Of a stretch of 64,000 nucleotides of DNA, positions 25,052 through 34,165 are shown one piece after another. Below the pieces are notes generated by a model. It worked only from the letters and a program-made list of their open reading frames with translations. It ran no database searches and was not told the DNA's origin. Both the position numbers and the translations under genes were made by a program. The stretch covers positions 62,001 to 126,000 of the forward strand of contig NZ_JAQIYM010000006.1 in NCBI RefSeq assembly GCF_028823535.1. The letters run 5' to 3'. The stretch comes from Pseudomonas serbica. GTDB taxonomy: Bacteria > Pseudomonadota > Gammaproteobacteria > Pseudomonadales > Pseudomonadaceae. Every line of letters starts with the position of its first letter. Within the stretch, counting starts at the first letter, position 1.

Positions 25052-25473
25052 GGCAGGACCCTCTCCACGGCGTCGGTGAACACCTTCGGCGAGGCCAACT
25101 GCATTTCGCGATTGCTCATGTCGACGGCGACCTGAACGGACACGGCGCGGGTCAGGCGTTCGCCGGTGTCCAGGTCACTGATCAGGTAGTTGATCTTCAA
25201 CCGGTTCTCCCATTCCACCAGATTGGCGCGCACGTTGAGTTTCTGGCCGAACGCCGCGCCGCGTACATAGCGCAATTGCAGGTCGATCACCGGCCACGCA
25301 TAGCCCGACTCGGACATCGCCGTGTAGTTGTGGCCGATCCTGTCCAGCAAGGCGCAACGGGCGATTTCCAGGTATTTGACGTAATGGCCGTGCCAGACGA
25401 CGTTCATCTGGTCGACGTCGAAGAACGGCACGACGATTTGTGTATCGGTGTGAAGCACTCCCTTGCTACGCAT
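25048..25473 (-). CDS. 4-hydroxybenzoyl-CoA thioesterase-like hotdog protein (ApeK-type)
   Basis: 141 residues from ATG 25473, which lies within the last bases of the ammonia-lyase gene. The hotdog thioesterase signature is clear: VPFFDVDQMNVVWHGHYVKY with the catalytic Asp, then LEIARCALLDRIG. Proteins of this type in aryl polyene clusters probably release the finished or aberrant chain from ACP. An extended frame upstream is only the ammonia-lyase gene read in another frame. Confidence 0.87.
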   Translation of the reverse strand: MRSKGVLHTDTQIVVPFFDVDQMNVVWHGHYVKYLEIARCALLDRIGHNYTAMSESGYAWPVIDLQLRYVRGAAFGQKLNVRANLVEWENRLKINYLISDLDTGERLTRAVSVQVAVDMSNREMQLASPKVFTDAVERVLP

Positions 25474-27010
25474 GCAGCCTCCAGTGTTGTGTGGCGATTC
25501 GTTGCAGGCACAGGCGCAACTCACCTTCCAGCGCGCGGTCTTCGATGACCGGCGGAAAATCCTCGGCCAAGGCTTCGTGCATGGCGGCCAACGCGGGCGG
25601 CAGCGGCCGCGCGTCTTCGGCCTGGGCGCGCAGCCAGACGCCCTGGTTGGCCGCCAGCAAGGTGGCGGCGGCGACCTGCTCGGTCAACTCCAGCACGCGG
25701 ATCGCATCGCGGGCCGCGATGGTGCCCATGCTCACCTTGTCCTGGTTGTGGCATTCGGTGGAACGCGAGAAAACGCTGGCAGGCATGGTGTTTTTCAGCG
25801 CTTCGGCGGTCCAGGCGCTGGTGCCGATCTGCACGGCCTTGAAGCCATGGTTGAGCATGGCGCGGTCGGCCGTGGCACCGGACAGGTTGCTTGGCAAGCC
25901 GTGGTTGTAGCGTTCGTCCACCAACAGGGCGAGTTGTCGATCGAGCAGGTCGGCGACGTTGGCCACGAGGTTTTTCAGGCTGTCCATGGCGAACGCGATG
26001 TGCCCACCGTAAAAGTGCCCGCCGTGCAGCACGCGCTCGGCCTCGGCATCGATGATCGGGTTGTCATTGGCACTGTTGAGTTCGATTTCAATGAACGAGC
26101 GCAGCCAGTTCAGGCTGTCGGCCAGCACGCCGAGGACATGCGGCGCGCAACGCAGCGAGTAGCGATCCTGCAGCCGATGCAGCGGCGCGGTCGGCGCGTC
26201 GATGGCCAGGTCCTTGCGCAGCCACGCGGCGACTTGCATCTGTCCCGGGTGCGGTTTGGCGGCGAACAGGCGCTCGTCGAAATGCTCCGGGTTGCCTTGC
26301 AGCGCCACCACGTTCAGCGCGGTGATGCGTGTGGCCAGTTGCAGCAGGTAATCGGCGCGGGCGTAGGCCAGGCAGGCCAGCCCGGTCATCACGGCAGTGC
26401 CGTTCATCAGTGCCAGGGCTTCCTTGGGCCGCAGCACCAGCGGCTGCCAGCCGAGTTCTCGGTGCACGTCGGCAGCTTGCCGGCGTTCGCCGCGATACAT
26501 CACTTCACGCTCGCCGGACAGCGTGGCAGCGACATACGACAGCGGCGTCAGATCACCACTGGCGCCCACCGAACCTTCTTCCGGAATCAGCGGCAGGATG
26601 TCGTGTTCAAGAAACGCTTGCAGGCGTTCCAGCAACTCCACGCGAACCCCCGACACGCCCTGGCAGAGCGACTGCAAGCGTGCCGCCAATACCGCGCGGG
26701 TGGCCTGCGCGTCCAGTAGCTTGCCCAGGCCGCAGCCGTGGAACGTGTACAGATGACGCGGCAATGCCTCGACATGATGCAGCGGCACCGCCACCACGCA
26801 GGAGTCGCCGTAGCCGGTGGTCACGCCGTAGATCACGCCTTCCTTGTCCAGCAGGGAATCGAGGAACTGCGCGCCCTTGGCGATGCGTTGGCGGAACGGC
26901 GGGTCGCCCTGCAACTGCGTCGGCGCCTGGCGGTTGGCCAGGGCCAGCACATCGTCGATGCGCAAAGGGCGTTCGCCGAAGATTACAGGCTCAAGCGTTG
27001 GCGTCGTCAT
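25466..27010 (-). CDS. Aromatic amino acid ammonia-lyase (HAL/TAL/PAL family) of the aryl polyene operon
   Basis: 514 residues. The MIO cofactor forms from the A150-S151-G152 triad in GSVGASGDLTPLSYVA, and the catalytic Tyr is Y61 in GVIYGVTTGYG. ELNSANDNPI and RSTECHNQDKVSMG are further family signatures. The residue pair that sets substrate preference aligns to F90-H91 in YTFHGCGLG. That is neither the HL pair of Rhodobacter TAL nor the FL pair of bacterial PAL, so the substrate may be tyrosine, phenylalanine or a substituted relative. Its likely product, a cinnamate-type acid, would be the aryl starter activated by the ligase at 28656-30335. It overlaps the acyltransferase gene by 20 bases. 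Confidence 0.9.
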   Translation of the reverse strand: MTTPTLEPVIFGERPLRIDDVLALANRQAPTQLQGDPPFRQRIAKGAQFLDSLLDKEGVIYGVTTGYGDSCVVAVPLHHVEALPRHLYTFHGCGLGKLLDAQATRAVLAARLQSLCQGVSGVRVELLERLQAFLEHDILPLIPEEGSVGASGDLTPLSYVAATLSGEREVMYRGERRQAADVHRELGWQPLVLRPKEALALMNGTAVMTGLACLAYARADYLLQLATRITALNVVALQGNPEHFDERLFAAKPHPGQMQVAAWLRKDLAIDAPTAPLHRLQDRYSLRCAPHVLGVLADSLNWLRSFIEIELNSANDNPIIDAEAERVLHGGHFYGGHIAFAMDSLKNLVANVADLLDRQLALLVDERYNHGLPSNLSGATADRAMLNHGFKAVQIGTSAWTAEALKNTMPASVFSRSTECHNQDKVSMGTIAARDAIRVLELTEQVAAATLLAANQGVWLRAQAEDARPLPPALAAMHEALAEDFPPVIEDRALEGELRLCLQRIATQHWRLHA

Positions 27011-27932
27011 CGGTCTTCCAGAAAGGGTAAAAGTTGAACCATTGTTGAGGCGCTTCGAGGCAATAGTGACTCAGGCGTTCGGCATAGCGGGAGGCCCACT
27101 GATGAATGACCTGTTCGCGGTCGTTGCGTTTCCAGGTGATCGCTTCAGCAAAAGGTTCGAGGGTCAGTCGATAGTTGCCATCGGGTTTCTTCAGGCACAA
27201 CAGCAGGTTGACCGGGCATTTCAGCAGTCCGGCCAAAAGCCACGGCCCTTGCGGGAATTTTGCCGGGTGACCGAGGAAGTCCACCGTCACGCTACGCCCG
27301 CCGTGCAGCGGAACGCGGTCGCCAGCAATGGCCAGCCATTCGCCGCGCTCCAGGCGTTCGTGCAGTTGCAGCATGATCACCGGGTCCAGTTCACTGACCT
27401 GGATCAGACGCAGATTGGTCGCACCGGCTTCACCCAGCAAGCGGTTGAAGCGCTCGGCGTGCTTGGTGTGCACCAACACGTTCATGGTGACTTTCTCGCC
27501 GATTTCCGCCAATGCGCGGCAGACTTCGAGGTTGCCCAGGTGGGCGCCCACCAGCATTTGCCCGCGAGTGCCGCGTAACTGTTTGCGCAGCAGCGCCGGG
27601 TCGATGATTTCGATCTGTTCGATGCTCAGCTTGCCGTTCCATACGTCGAGCTTGTCGAGCAGGGAGTCGGCGAAGGCCATGAACTGGCCGAACACTCGCC
27701 AATGGCTCGGGCGAAGTTCGTCGCGACCGCTCCAGTCGGCGAGTCGTTGCTGGTACTGCCAGGCACTGAGGCGGGCGCTGCGGCCGAACAGGAAAAAGTA
27801 CAGGACGATGCCATACAGCAGCGGGCTCAGCAGTCGACGACCCAGCAGTCTGGCGGCGACGGCGGTGAATTTCATCAGCCAGAAGCTGCCGCGCTCCTCG
27901 CGGTCGGCCCAGTGTTGCTTGTGGGTGTTCAT
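26991..27932 (-). CDS. LpxL/HtrB-type lipid acyltransferase of the aryl polyene operon
   Basis: 313 residues from ATG 27932 (ATGA overlap with the glycosyltransferase). An N-terminal membrane segment (LLSPLLYGIVLYFFLFGRSA) precedes the catalytic HLGNLE box, which fits the HX4(D/E) motif of lysophospholipid acyltransferases, and GDRVPLHGGRSVTVDFLGHP. It probably acylates the glycolipid anchor to which the polyene is attached, or transfers the polyene acyl chain itself, at the inner membrane. Much of the longer open frame upstream belongs to the glycosyltransferase gene. Confidence 0.85.
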   Translation of the reverse strand: MNTHKQHWADREERGSFWLMKFTAVAARLLGRRLLSPLLYGIVLYFFLFGRSARLSAWQYQQRLADWSGRDELRPSHWRVFGQFMAFADSLLDKLDVWNGKLSIEQIEIIDPALLRKQLRGTRGQMLVGAHLGNLEVCRALAEIGEKVTMNVLVHTKHAERFNRLLGEAGATNLRLIQVSELDPVIMLQLHERLERGEWLAIAGDRVPLHGGRSVTVDFLGHPAKFPQGPWLLAGLLKCPVNLLLCLKKPDGNYRLTLEPFAEAITWKRNDREQVIHQWASRYAERLSHYCLEAPQQWFNFYPFWKTDDDANA

Positions 27933-28663
27933 GACCGCCACCGTCGCCACAGGAGCACCGGCGAGCGCAACAGCATGCCGAAGAACAATCGGGTGTGCAT
28001 GCTCGAAATCAGCACGTTGTCGTGGAACATGCGGAAATGCGAAACACCGTCCAGCGGGTAATGAACCCTGGTTTGCAGCCATTGCATCGGCTGCCCGCGC
28101 CAGGCCAGGCGGACCAGGATGTCCGAGTCGAAGTCCATGCGCTTGCCGATCTTCGCCGATTCGATCAGCGCCAGCACCGCAGGCAGGGGATAGAGGCGAT
28201 AGCCGCACATGGAATCGCGAATTTGCAGCGACAGGGTATTGATCCAGACCATGACGTGGGTCAGATAGCGTGCATACAAACGACCCTTCGGCACGCTGTC
28301 ATCGTAGAGCGGGTAGCCACAGATCACGGCTTCAGGATGGGCACGCGAGCATTCGACAAAACGTGGAATGTCCTGCAAGTCGTGCTGGCCGTCGGCGTCT
28401 ACCTGCAAGGCATGACTGAAACCCAGGCGCGATGCTTCGCGAAAGCCGGTCATCACTGCACCGCCCTTGCCCTGGTTGGCGGCGAGGCGGATCAGATGCA
28501 CGTTGTCGCGCAGCGCCAGTTGATCGAGCACCCTGGCACAGGCCGGGCTGCTGGCATCGTCCACCAGAATGCACGGCAGCTGGTTGGCGAGCAGCGCATC
28601 GACCACCGTGGTGATCGCGGTTTCGTGGTTGTAGACCGGAACGACGGCGCAGGGGTTATGCAT
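27929..28663 (-). CDS. Family 2 glycosyltransferase of the aryl polyene operon
   Basis: 244 residues from ATG 28663, inside the last bases of the ligase-dehydratase gene. The GT-A fold signatures VVPVYNHE, LVDDASS and the metal-binding DADGQHD are intact. Its place beside acyltransferases suggests that it makes a sugar-containing lipid anchor for the polyene. The donor sugar cannot be told. Confidence 0.88.
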   Translation of the reverse strand: MHNPCAVVPVYNHETAITTVVDALLANQLPCILVDDASSPACARVLDQLALRDNVHLIRLAANQGKGGAVMTGFREASRLGFSHALQVDADGQHDLQDIPRFVECSRAHPEAVICGYPLYDDSVPKGRLYARYLTHVMVWINTLSLQIRDSMCGYRLYPLPAVLALIESAKIGKRMDFDSDILVRLAWRGQPMQWLQTRVHYPLDGVSHFRMFHDNVLISSMHTRLFFGMLLRSPVLLWRRWRS

Positions 28664-30335
28664 GCGCCGCCTCCAGCAAGATTCGTCCACTGGAGCAAGT
28701 GGCGGTTTCGTTGCGGTAGGCGAAATACAGTTTGCCGCGAGCCGGGTCAAAGCGCAGGTGCAGCTGGACTTCATCGCCGGGACGGATCAATTGCTGGAAC
28801 TTGAGTACTTCCATGCCGGCGAACTTTTCCGGCAGGTTCATCAATTGCAGGCCCAGGTGCATGGCCCACTCCACCTGCACCACACCGGGCAATACCGGGG
28901 CGGTTGGGAAGTGCCCACTGAAATAGGCAAGGTCTGGCGGCACGGCCAGCTGCAGGCTCCATTCACCGTTGGCCTCGACCTGTTCGAGCACTTGCGGCGC
29001 CTTGGGGCGCGGTGCCAGCAGCAGGGCTTCGACGTCGGCCTGGGGCAGTTTGCCCTGGGCGTTCAACGGCAGCTGTTGCAGCAGGCGCCAGCGCCTTGGC
29101 AAGGCCAGGGCCTCACAATGCAGGCTCAAGTGCTGGCGCAGTTGTTCGGTGAGCGTGCGTCGACCCTGATTGCGCAGTACATGCAGGCCCGCGTCAGTCA
29201 GGACCAGCAACGCGCCCAACGAGGCGCGGTTTTCCTGGACCACACCCAGGCGCGCCTCGGCCACCCAGTCGTGGGCCATCAACGCCTGCTCAAGCATCGG
29301 CAGGGAGATCCGTTTCTCTTCCAGCTTGACGATCCTGTCCAGTCGCCGGAGCAGTTCGAATCGGCCGTCAGCTGTGATTCGCGCGGCATCGGCCGTGTGC
29401 TCGACATGGCCGACAGGCAAGTAGGGCGAGGCAATGAGCAAGGCCCCCTGGTTGTCCTGGCTCAACTGGACGTCAGCAAAGGGTTGCCACAGTGATTCAC
29501 CCTGACGCCAGGCAATGCCGCCCGTTTCCGAACTGCCAAAAATTTCCGTCGGCCATTGGTGCAGGCGTTGCTGCAGGCGCTGTGCCGCCTCGGCCGGCAG
29601 CGCGCCCCCGGAAGAAAATACCCGCCGCACGGCACTCAGCGCCGACCAGTCGAGGTTGTCACCCATGCGCTTGAGCAGGGCCGGGCTGGCCACCCAGGCG
29701 TAGGCCGGGTGATCACGGCTGGCACGCTGCAAGTCCTCCGGAAAGGCCAGCTGCCTGCGAACGAACGGTCGCCCCGCGCACAGTGGCCACAGCACTCGAA
29801 ACAGCAGGCCATAGATGTGCTGGGTGGCGACGCTGCCAATGATGCAAGCCGGGCCCAGGTCGGCCCCCCACAGCTGTTCCAGGGCTTCAACTTCATTGGC
29901 CAGTTGGCGCAGGGTTTTTTCGATGCGCTTGGGTTCGCCACTGGAACCGGACGTGCACAGGCTCAGCGAGCAGCGCTCAAGGTCGAGGGCGGCGGCGCCA
30001 AGGGGGGAGTCCTGGAAGTCGCCCAAGTGTGCATCGTCGGGCTGATCGGTGAGCCACGCATCCACTTCACCAGACCAGCGCTGGCGGGTCTGCGGTTGCA
30101 GGTCGGCAGGCAGCAGCACGCTGACCCCGGCGCGCCAGGCGCCCAGCAGGGCAATCGCCAGGTCGGCGGCGTCTTCAAGATGCACGGCAATGCGCCGCAC
30201 TCCACGGCTTTGCAGGCCGGCGGCCAGGCGCAGGGCTTGCTCGCACAATTGTGCATGATCGAGCTGCGGTGCGGCCGTCACGGCACGCTCCGGCTCGGCC
30301 TTGAGCAGCAGATGCTCAAGTTTTATCCAGTTCAT
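28656..30335 (-). CDS. Acyl-AMP ligase fused to a FabA/FabZ-like dehydratase (aryl polyene)
   Basis: 559 residues from ATG 30335, which overlaps the upstream stop (ATGA). Residues to about 440 form an AMP-forming ligase: [20 protein letters not shown] (P-loop), [14 protein letters not shown], and [20 protein letters not shown] near the hinge. The last 110 or so residues form a hotdog domain with [20 protein letters not shown], the FabZ active-site pattern. The ligase probably loads the aryl acid starter on ACP and the second domain dehydrates chain intermediates, combining the ApeH- and ApeI-type functions in one polypeptide. Confidence 0.88.
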   Translation of the reverse strand: MNWIKLEHLLLKAEPERAVTAAPQLDHAQLCEQALRLAAGLQSRGVRRIAVHLEDAADLAIALLGAWRAGVSVLLPADLQPQTRQRWSGEVDAWLTDQPDDAHLGDFQDSPLGAAALDLERCSLSLCTSGSSGEPKRIEKTLRQLANEVEALEQLWGADLGPACIIGSVATQHIYGLLFRVLWPLCAGRPFVRRQLAFPEDLQRASRDHPAYAWVASPALLKRMGDNLDWSALSAVRRVFSSGGALPAEAAQRLQQRLHQWPTEIFGSSETGGIAWRQGESLWQPFADVQLSQDNQGALLIASPYLPVGHVEHTADAARITADGRFELLRRLDRIVKLEEKRISLPMLEQALMAHDWVAEARLGVVQENRASLGALLVLTDAGLHVLRNQGRRTLTEQLRQHLSLHCEALALPRRWRLLQQLPLNAQGKLPQADVEALLLAPRPKAPQVLEQVEANGEWSLQLAVPPDLAYFSGHFPTAPVLPGVVQVEWAMHLGLQLMNLPEKFAGMEVLKFQQLIRPGDEVQLHLRFDPARGKLYFAYRNETATCSSGRILLEAAHA

Positions 30336-30877
30336 GGGCGGCCTCGTACCCGTTGTCGTATCAGCCATTCAATGGCAAACATCAGGCCTATCAATCCGTA
30401 GGAGATCAGGCCGGTGTACAGCATCCACCAGCTCAGTGGCGCCCACAGTGTCAGGGCTGCAGCGCAGATCCCGTTGCACAGGAAAAACACGCACCAGGCG
30501 ATGGTCACCTGGCGGGTATAGCGGATGGCCTTGACCGGCAAATGCGCTTCGCGCGAGCGGGCCAGGCGTTCGACCATTGGCGGGCCGTATTTCAGGCTCA
30601 ACCCGAACAGCCCCAGCATGAATCCGCTGATCAGTACCGGGTACCAGCGCAGCAGCACAGGACTGTCGAACAGCGCGAGCAACAGGCAAAACAGGATGGC
30701 CACGCAAGCCATCCACGAACTGCCTGGCCGTCGCTTTCCGGTCAGCGCGCGGGCCAGCCACAGGCTGCCCAGCAGGAGCCCGAACTGCCACGGCGCGAAA
30801 TGCTCCATGCCGAAATACACCGCAAAAGGGTATAGCAGGCCCGCCAGGAGCAGGCCGAGGCCAATCAGTCGGCTCAT
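30332..30877 (-). CDS. COG4648-like membrane protein of the aryl polyene operon
   Basis: 181 residues with about five predicted membrane spans (LIGLGLLLAGLLYPFAVYFG, MACVAILFCLLLALF, LISGFMLGLFGLSL, IAWCVFFLCNGICAAALTLW, WMLYTGLISYGLIGLMFAIE). Proteins of this type stand beside the ligase in aryl polyene clusters; their role is not known and may be in membrane assembly of the pathway. ATGA overlaps link it to both neighbours. Confidence 0.8.
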   Translation of the reverse strand: MSRLIGLGLLLAGLLYPFAVYFGMEHFAPWQFGLLLGSLWLARALTGKRRPGSSWMACVAILFCLLLALFDSPVLLRWYPVLISGFMLGLFGLSLKYGPPMVERLARSREAHLPVKAIRYTRQVTIAWCVFFLCNGICAAALTLWAPLSWWMLYTGLISYGLIGLMFAIEWLIRQRVRGRP

Positions 30878-31128
30878 GCGGCCGGTTGAACCAGACGGTA
30901 GACCGCCTCGACCACGTCGCTGACGGTACGCACCGACTTGAATTCTTCGGCCGCGATTTTCTTGCCGGTCTGGCGCTTGATGTGGTCGATCAGGTCGACC
31001 GCATCGATGCTGTCGATTTCCAGATCCTGGTACAGGTTGGATTCGAGGCTCACCCGTTCCGGGTCCAGTTCGAACAGCTCGACCAAGGCATCGCGCAGGG
31101 TTATGAAAATGTCGTCACGAGTTTGCAT
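30874..31128 (-). CDS. Acyl carrier protein 2 of the aryl polyene operon
   Basis: 84 residues with the phosphopantetheine attachment Ser in DLEIDSIDAVDLIDHI. The helix pattern and acidic character are those of an ACP. Together with the other ACP it carries the growing chain or the starter. It ends in a 4-base overlap with the COG4648-like gene. Confidence 0.92.
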   Translation of the reverse strand: MQTRDDIFITLRDALVELFELDPERVSLESNLYQDLEIDSIDAVDLIDHIKRQTGKKIAAEEFKSVRTVSDVVEAVYRLVQPAA

Positions 31129-31137
31129 GGTCCGGTC

Positions 31138-31413
31138 TCAAGCTGCCTGTTTTGCAGTGACGAAGGCCGCAAGGCTCGCCACGTTACTGAAGTGATTGCG
31201 CGTGTCCTTGGCGTCGGCATCGATCTTGATGCCGTATTTTTTCTGGATGGCCAGGCCGAGTTCCAGGGCGTCCACCGAGTCCAGGCCCAGGCCTTCGCCG
31301 AACAGCGTCTGGTTGTCGCCGATGTCGTCGGGGCTGATGTCTTCGAGGCCCAGGGCGTCGATGATCAGCTGTTTTATGTCATGCAGCAGGCTAGCGGTCT
31401 TCAGATCGCTCAT
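31138..31413 (-). CDS. Acyl carrier protein 1 of the aryl polyene operon
   Basis: 91 residues from ATG 31413, which has AAGGAG 9 bases upstream. The attachment Ser lies in EGLGLDSVDALELGLAI. The two ACPs are clearly different in sequence, which suggests different partners, for example starter loading against chain elongation. It overlaps the acyltransferase gene by 23 bases. Confidence 0.92.
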   Translation of the reverse strand: MSDLKTASLLHDIKQLIIDALGLEDISPDDIGDNQTLFGEGLGLDSVDALELGLAIQKKYGIKIDADAKDTRNHFSNVASLAAFVTAKQAA

Positions 31414-32203
31414 CTTCGGCGAGCTCCTTAATGAAATAGGCATGCAAATAGTCGTTGAGCTTGCGCGAGGCCTGGGGGGCCGGGCCTAGCGCGGCAAAGG
31501 CTTGTGGGTCTATGTCGGCCCCGACGCGGAAACTGAAGTGTACGCGGCGCTTGGGTATCCGATACCACGGCTCGGCCTTGGTCAATGTGGTCGGGCTGAC
31601 CTTGATCACCACAGGGGTGAGGATTTTCGCACCACGCACGGCTATTGCCGCTCCACCCCGATGAAAGGCAGGTGCCTGGCCAGGCTGGGTGCGAGTACCT
31701 TCGGGAAAGATGATCAGCGACTGGCCTTGCTTGAGCGCATCGGCGGCGGCATCGAGCATGTCCATGTTGCCGTCGTTGCTGATGTACTCGGTGCGACGCA
31801 GGGGGGTGCGAGTGAACGGGTTATCCCAAAGGCTTTGCTTGACCACGCAGTTGGCGTGCGGGACCAGACCGATCAGGAACACCACATCGATCAGCGATGG
31901 ATGATTGGCAACGATCATCTGGCCCGGTCGCCCGAGTTTGTCCGCACCTTGAATCTCATAGGTCAGCACGCCGGTTCGGGCCATGAAGCGCACGAAAAGC
32001 CAGAAGCAGCGACTGACGGTTTGTCGCGCCCGCAACCGGTGGGTCCGGGCATCACCCGGAAGGCACGCAAGCAGCGGGAAAATCACCAGGCGCAGGCACA
32101 GGCCACCCAACCCGAAAAGGGCAAAGCTCGCGGCAGTGGCCAGCAGACGCCAGTAATAGGCATCGCGGTTTTTTTCAATCACGGTTTGCGTTGCCAGGTC
32201 CAT
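31391..32203 (-). CDS. PlsC-type 1-acyl-glycerol-3-phosphate acyltransferase-like protein (aryl polyene)
   Basis: 270 residues from ATG 32203, with GGA 9-11 bases upstream, overlapping the chain-length factor gene by 25 bases. A membrane anchor (FALFGLGGLCLRLVIFPLLA) precedes the HX4D box NHPSLIDVVF and the FPEGTRT motif of the PlsC family. It probably acylates the lipid anchor of the polyene. A frame from 32257 would add residues with no family support. Confidence 0.87.
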   Translation of the reverse strand: MDLATQTVIEKNRDAYYWRLLATAASFALFGLGGLCLRLVIFPLLACLPGDARTHRLRARQTVSRCFWLFVRFMARTGVLTYEIQGADKLGRPGQMIVANHPSLIDVVFLIGLVPHANCVVKQSLWDNPFTRTPLRRTEYISNDGNMDMLDAAADALKQGQSLIIFPEGTRTQPGQAPAFHRGGAAIAVRGAKILTPVVIKVSPTTLTKAEPWYRIPKRRVHFSFRVGADIDPQAFAALGPAPQASRKLNDYLHAYFIKELAEDERSEDR

Positions 32204-32904
32204 ACACGATTTTTCCAGGCATGTTGGCAGGTGGTCTGCGGGCCGAGCAGCGTGCACAACAGATTCAGTGCGTGAGGCCAGCGAGCTTTGGACAACGCAT
32301 CCGTGGCGCTGTTCAGGGACAGCTGCCAGTCATTTCCCGGGGTAATCAGCAGGCCGACGGCATAGGGGAAGGGCACATCGTCGATCCAGGTCGAATAGGC
32401 CTGGGGCGGCTGCTCTTCGGTGACTACCAGCAATACTGCGGGCGAGCCTTCAGCCAACAGGGCCGCGGCCTCCAGCATGCCGTACTCAAGGCCATCGCCA
32501 GCGGCGGCCAGGGCGGTCATTTCACTGGTTTCACCGCGCATGATCGACCACAGGCCGATGATCGCGTTATGCACCGACAGGCTGAACTGGGTCGGCGACA
32601 GCGGCTGGTCGACGGCCAGATCGCTGAGTATGTCGAAAGTGCGTGGGGTTTCGCCGTGACGGGAAACAAAAACCAATGGCAGGTCCTGACGACCTTCGGC
32701 CAATGGCCAGCCGACACTGAACGCCATCCGCGCCAGACGGCTGAGCCGCCGACGCTGCATGGCCGGCAGGAACGAGACATCGGGTGCGGCATCGCTGTCC
32801 GGCAACATCGAGGGTTGCCGGCACCAGTCCTGCCAGTCATCCACGCTTTCAAGCCCCGGGGCCCAAGCGCGCCACTGGGCGATGTTGAAGTTGATCACAG
32901 ACAT
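32179..32904 (-). CDS. Beta-ketoacyl synthase chain-length factor (ApeC-type)
   Basis: 241 residues matching the small ketoacyl-synthase-like proteins at the head of aryl polyene clusters: RRRLSRLARMAFSVGWPLAE, FVSRHGETPRTFDILSDLAV, SPTQFSLSVHNAIIGLWSI. There is no active-site Cys at the position used by full ketosynthases (VHNA), which fits a chain-length factor pairing with one of the two ketosynthases. It is the first gene of the operon, downstream of a good promoter candidate. Confidence 0.87.
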   Translation of the reverse strand: MSVINFNIAQWRAWAPGLESVDDWQDWCRQPSMLPDSDAAPDVSFLPAMQRRRLSRLARMAFSVGWPLAEGRQDLPLVFVSRHGETPRTFDILSDLAVDQPLSPTQFSLSVHNAIIGLWSIMRGETSEMTALAAAGDGLEYGMLEAAALLAEGSPAVLLVVTEEQPPQAYSTWIDDVPFPYAVGLLITPGNDWQLSLNSATDALSKARWPHALNLLCTLLGPQTTCQHAWKNRVWTWQRKP

Positions 32905-32992
32905 TCAATCCCGCCCTTGCAGGCTTCCTGACGCGGTGAGTGGCGCATTGGCACGGCACACCCTACGTGGCGCTTGGCGCCGAGTGGTGCGC

Positions 32993-33021
32993 ATTATCCC
33001 GGTGCGACGAACCGGTAGCAA
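32993..33021 (-). promoter_or_regulatory. Probable sigma-70 promoter of the aryl polyene operon
   Basis: On the minus strand TTGCTA (33021-33016) and GATAAT (32998-32993) are separated by 17 bases, about 90 bases before the first operon gene. The 344-base gap up to the ParA-like gene otherwise holds short imperfect palindromes but no gene. A possible -10 (TACACT, 33212-33217) for the ParA-like gene lacks a convincing -35. Confidence 0.5.
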
Positions 33022-33248
33022 ATACTGGTTCCATTTTGCCCGGCGGTCAGTTCGCAAAAACTGAACGATTGGCAATCATTCACAATTTGGTGGGCCGTCT
33101 GTCGGCTTTGCTCCCGGCTCATCGAGGCGTCATCAGCTTTTTCCCAAAGAAAAGGCCGATGACCGGGTAGTCCATGTGTCTGTGAGCTAGCGAAGCCATG
33201 CCGAGGACCACTACACTCGATCATTCTTTGATACACGGAGGTTTTGCA

Positions 33249-34019
33249 ATGCGGCGCGTGGTGTTCAATCAGAAAGGTGGCGTGGGCAAATCCAGTATTG
33301 CCTGCAATCTGGCGGCAGTCAGCGCCAGCGAGGGCTATCGGACCCTGTTGGTCGATCTCGACGCCCAGGCCAACTCCACTCAGTACCTGACGGGACTCAC
33401 CGGTGACGATATCCCGATGGGTATTGCCGATTTCTTCAAGCAGACCCTGTCTTCCGGGCCTTTTTCCAGGAAGAACCAGGTCGATATCTATGAAACGCCG
33501 TTCGACAACCTCCATGTCGTGACCGCTACCGCCGAATTGGCGGACCTGCAGCCCAAGCTCGAGGCCAAGCACAAGATCAACAAACTGCGTAAATTGCTTG
33601 AGGAGCTAAGCGAGGACTACGACCGGATTTATCTCGATACACCTCCCGCTTTGAATTTTTATGCCATTTCGGCACTAATTGCCGCCGATCGTGTGCTCAT
33701 TCCCTTTGATTGCGACAGTTTCTCGCGGCAGGCGCTTTACGGCGTACTGGCGGAAATCGAGGAGCTCAAGGAAGACCATAACGAAGGGCTGGAAGTCGAA
33801 GGCATCGTCGTCAACCAGTTCCAGGCCCGTGCCAGCCTGCCCCAGCAAATCCTCGATGAACTGATCGCCGAAGGGCTGCCGGTACTGCCGGTGTACCTGG
33901 CCAGCTCGGTGCGCATGCGCGAATCCCACCAGGCGAATACGCCGCTGATTCATTTCGACCCGCGGCACAAGCTGACGCAGCAGTTTGTCGAATTGCACAA
34001 CTTGCTGGAAAACTCCTGA
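33249..34019 (+). CDS. Solo ParA-like ATPase (MinD/ParA family)
   Basis: 256 residues from ATG 33249, which has a strong GGAGG 8 bases upstream. The deviant Walker A is KGGVGKSS, with [15 protein letters not shown] (switch I region) and YLDTPPAL (switch II). No parB or parS partner gene lies beside it, so it is a stand-alone ParA family protein that may position a cellular cargo or serve another role. It is divergent from the aryl polyene operon, with no evidence that they work together. Confidence 0.87.
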   Translation: MRRVVFNQKGGVGKSSIACNLAAVSASEGYRTLLVDLDAQANSTQYLTGLTGDDIPMGIADFFKQTLSSGPFSRKNQVDIYETPFDNLHVVTATAELADLQPKLEAKHKINKLRKLLEELSEDYDRIYLDTPPALNFYAISALIAADRVLIPFDCDSFSRQALYGVLAEIEELKEDHNEGLEVEGIVVNQFQARASLPQQILDELIAEGLPVLPVYLASSVRMRESHQANTPLIHFDPRHKLTQQFVELHNLLENS

Positions 34020-34041
34020 TTCCATTTGTTAACGCAGAACC

Positions 34042-34136
34042 AATGTGGGAGCGGGCTTGCTCGCGAAAGCGTCCCCTCAGTCGACATCGTCTTTGACTGT
34101 AAAGCCGCATTTCGCGAGCAAGCCCGCTCCCACATT
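34042..34136. repeat. Perfect inverted REP pair between parA-like and trxC genes
   Basis: A 26-base arm beginning AATGTGGGAGCGGGCTTGCT is repeated exactly in inverted orientation at the right end. Bases after the right arm are TTTT, so the doublet may also stop transcription between the two convergent genes. Confidence 0.9.
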
Positions 34137-34165
34137 TTTTAATGGTGGCGCGTTCAGGAACGCTG

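Noticed and set aside
32949..32969. A sigma-54 promoter suggested by TGGCACG in the gap before the aryl polyene operon
   Set aside because: The matching GC of the -12 element is missing at the required distance on either strand.
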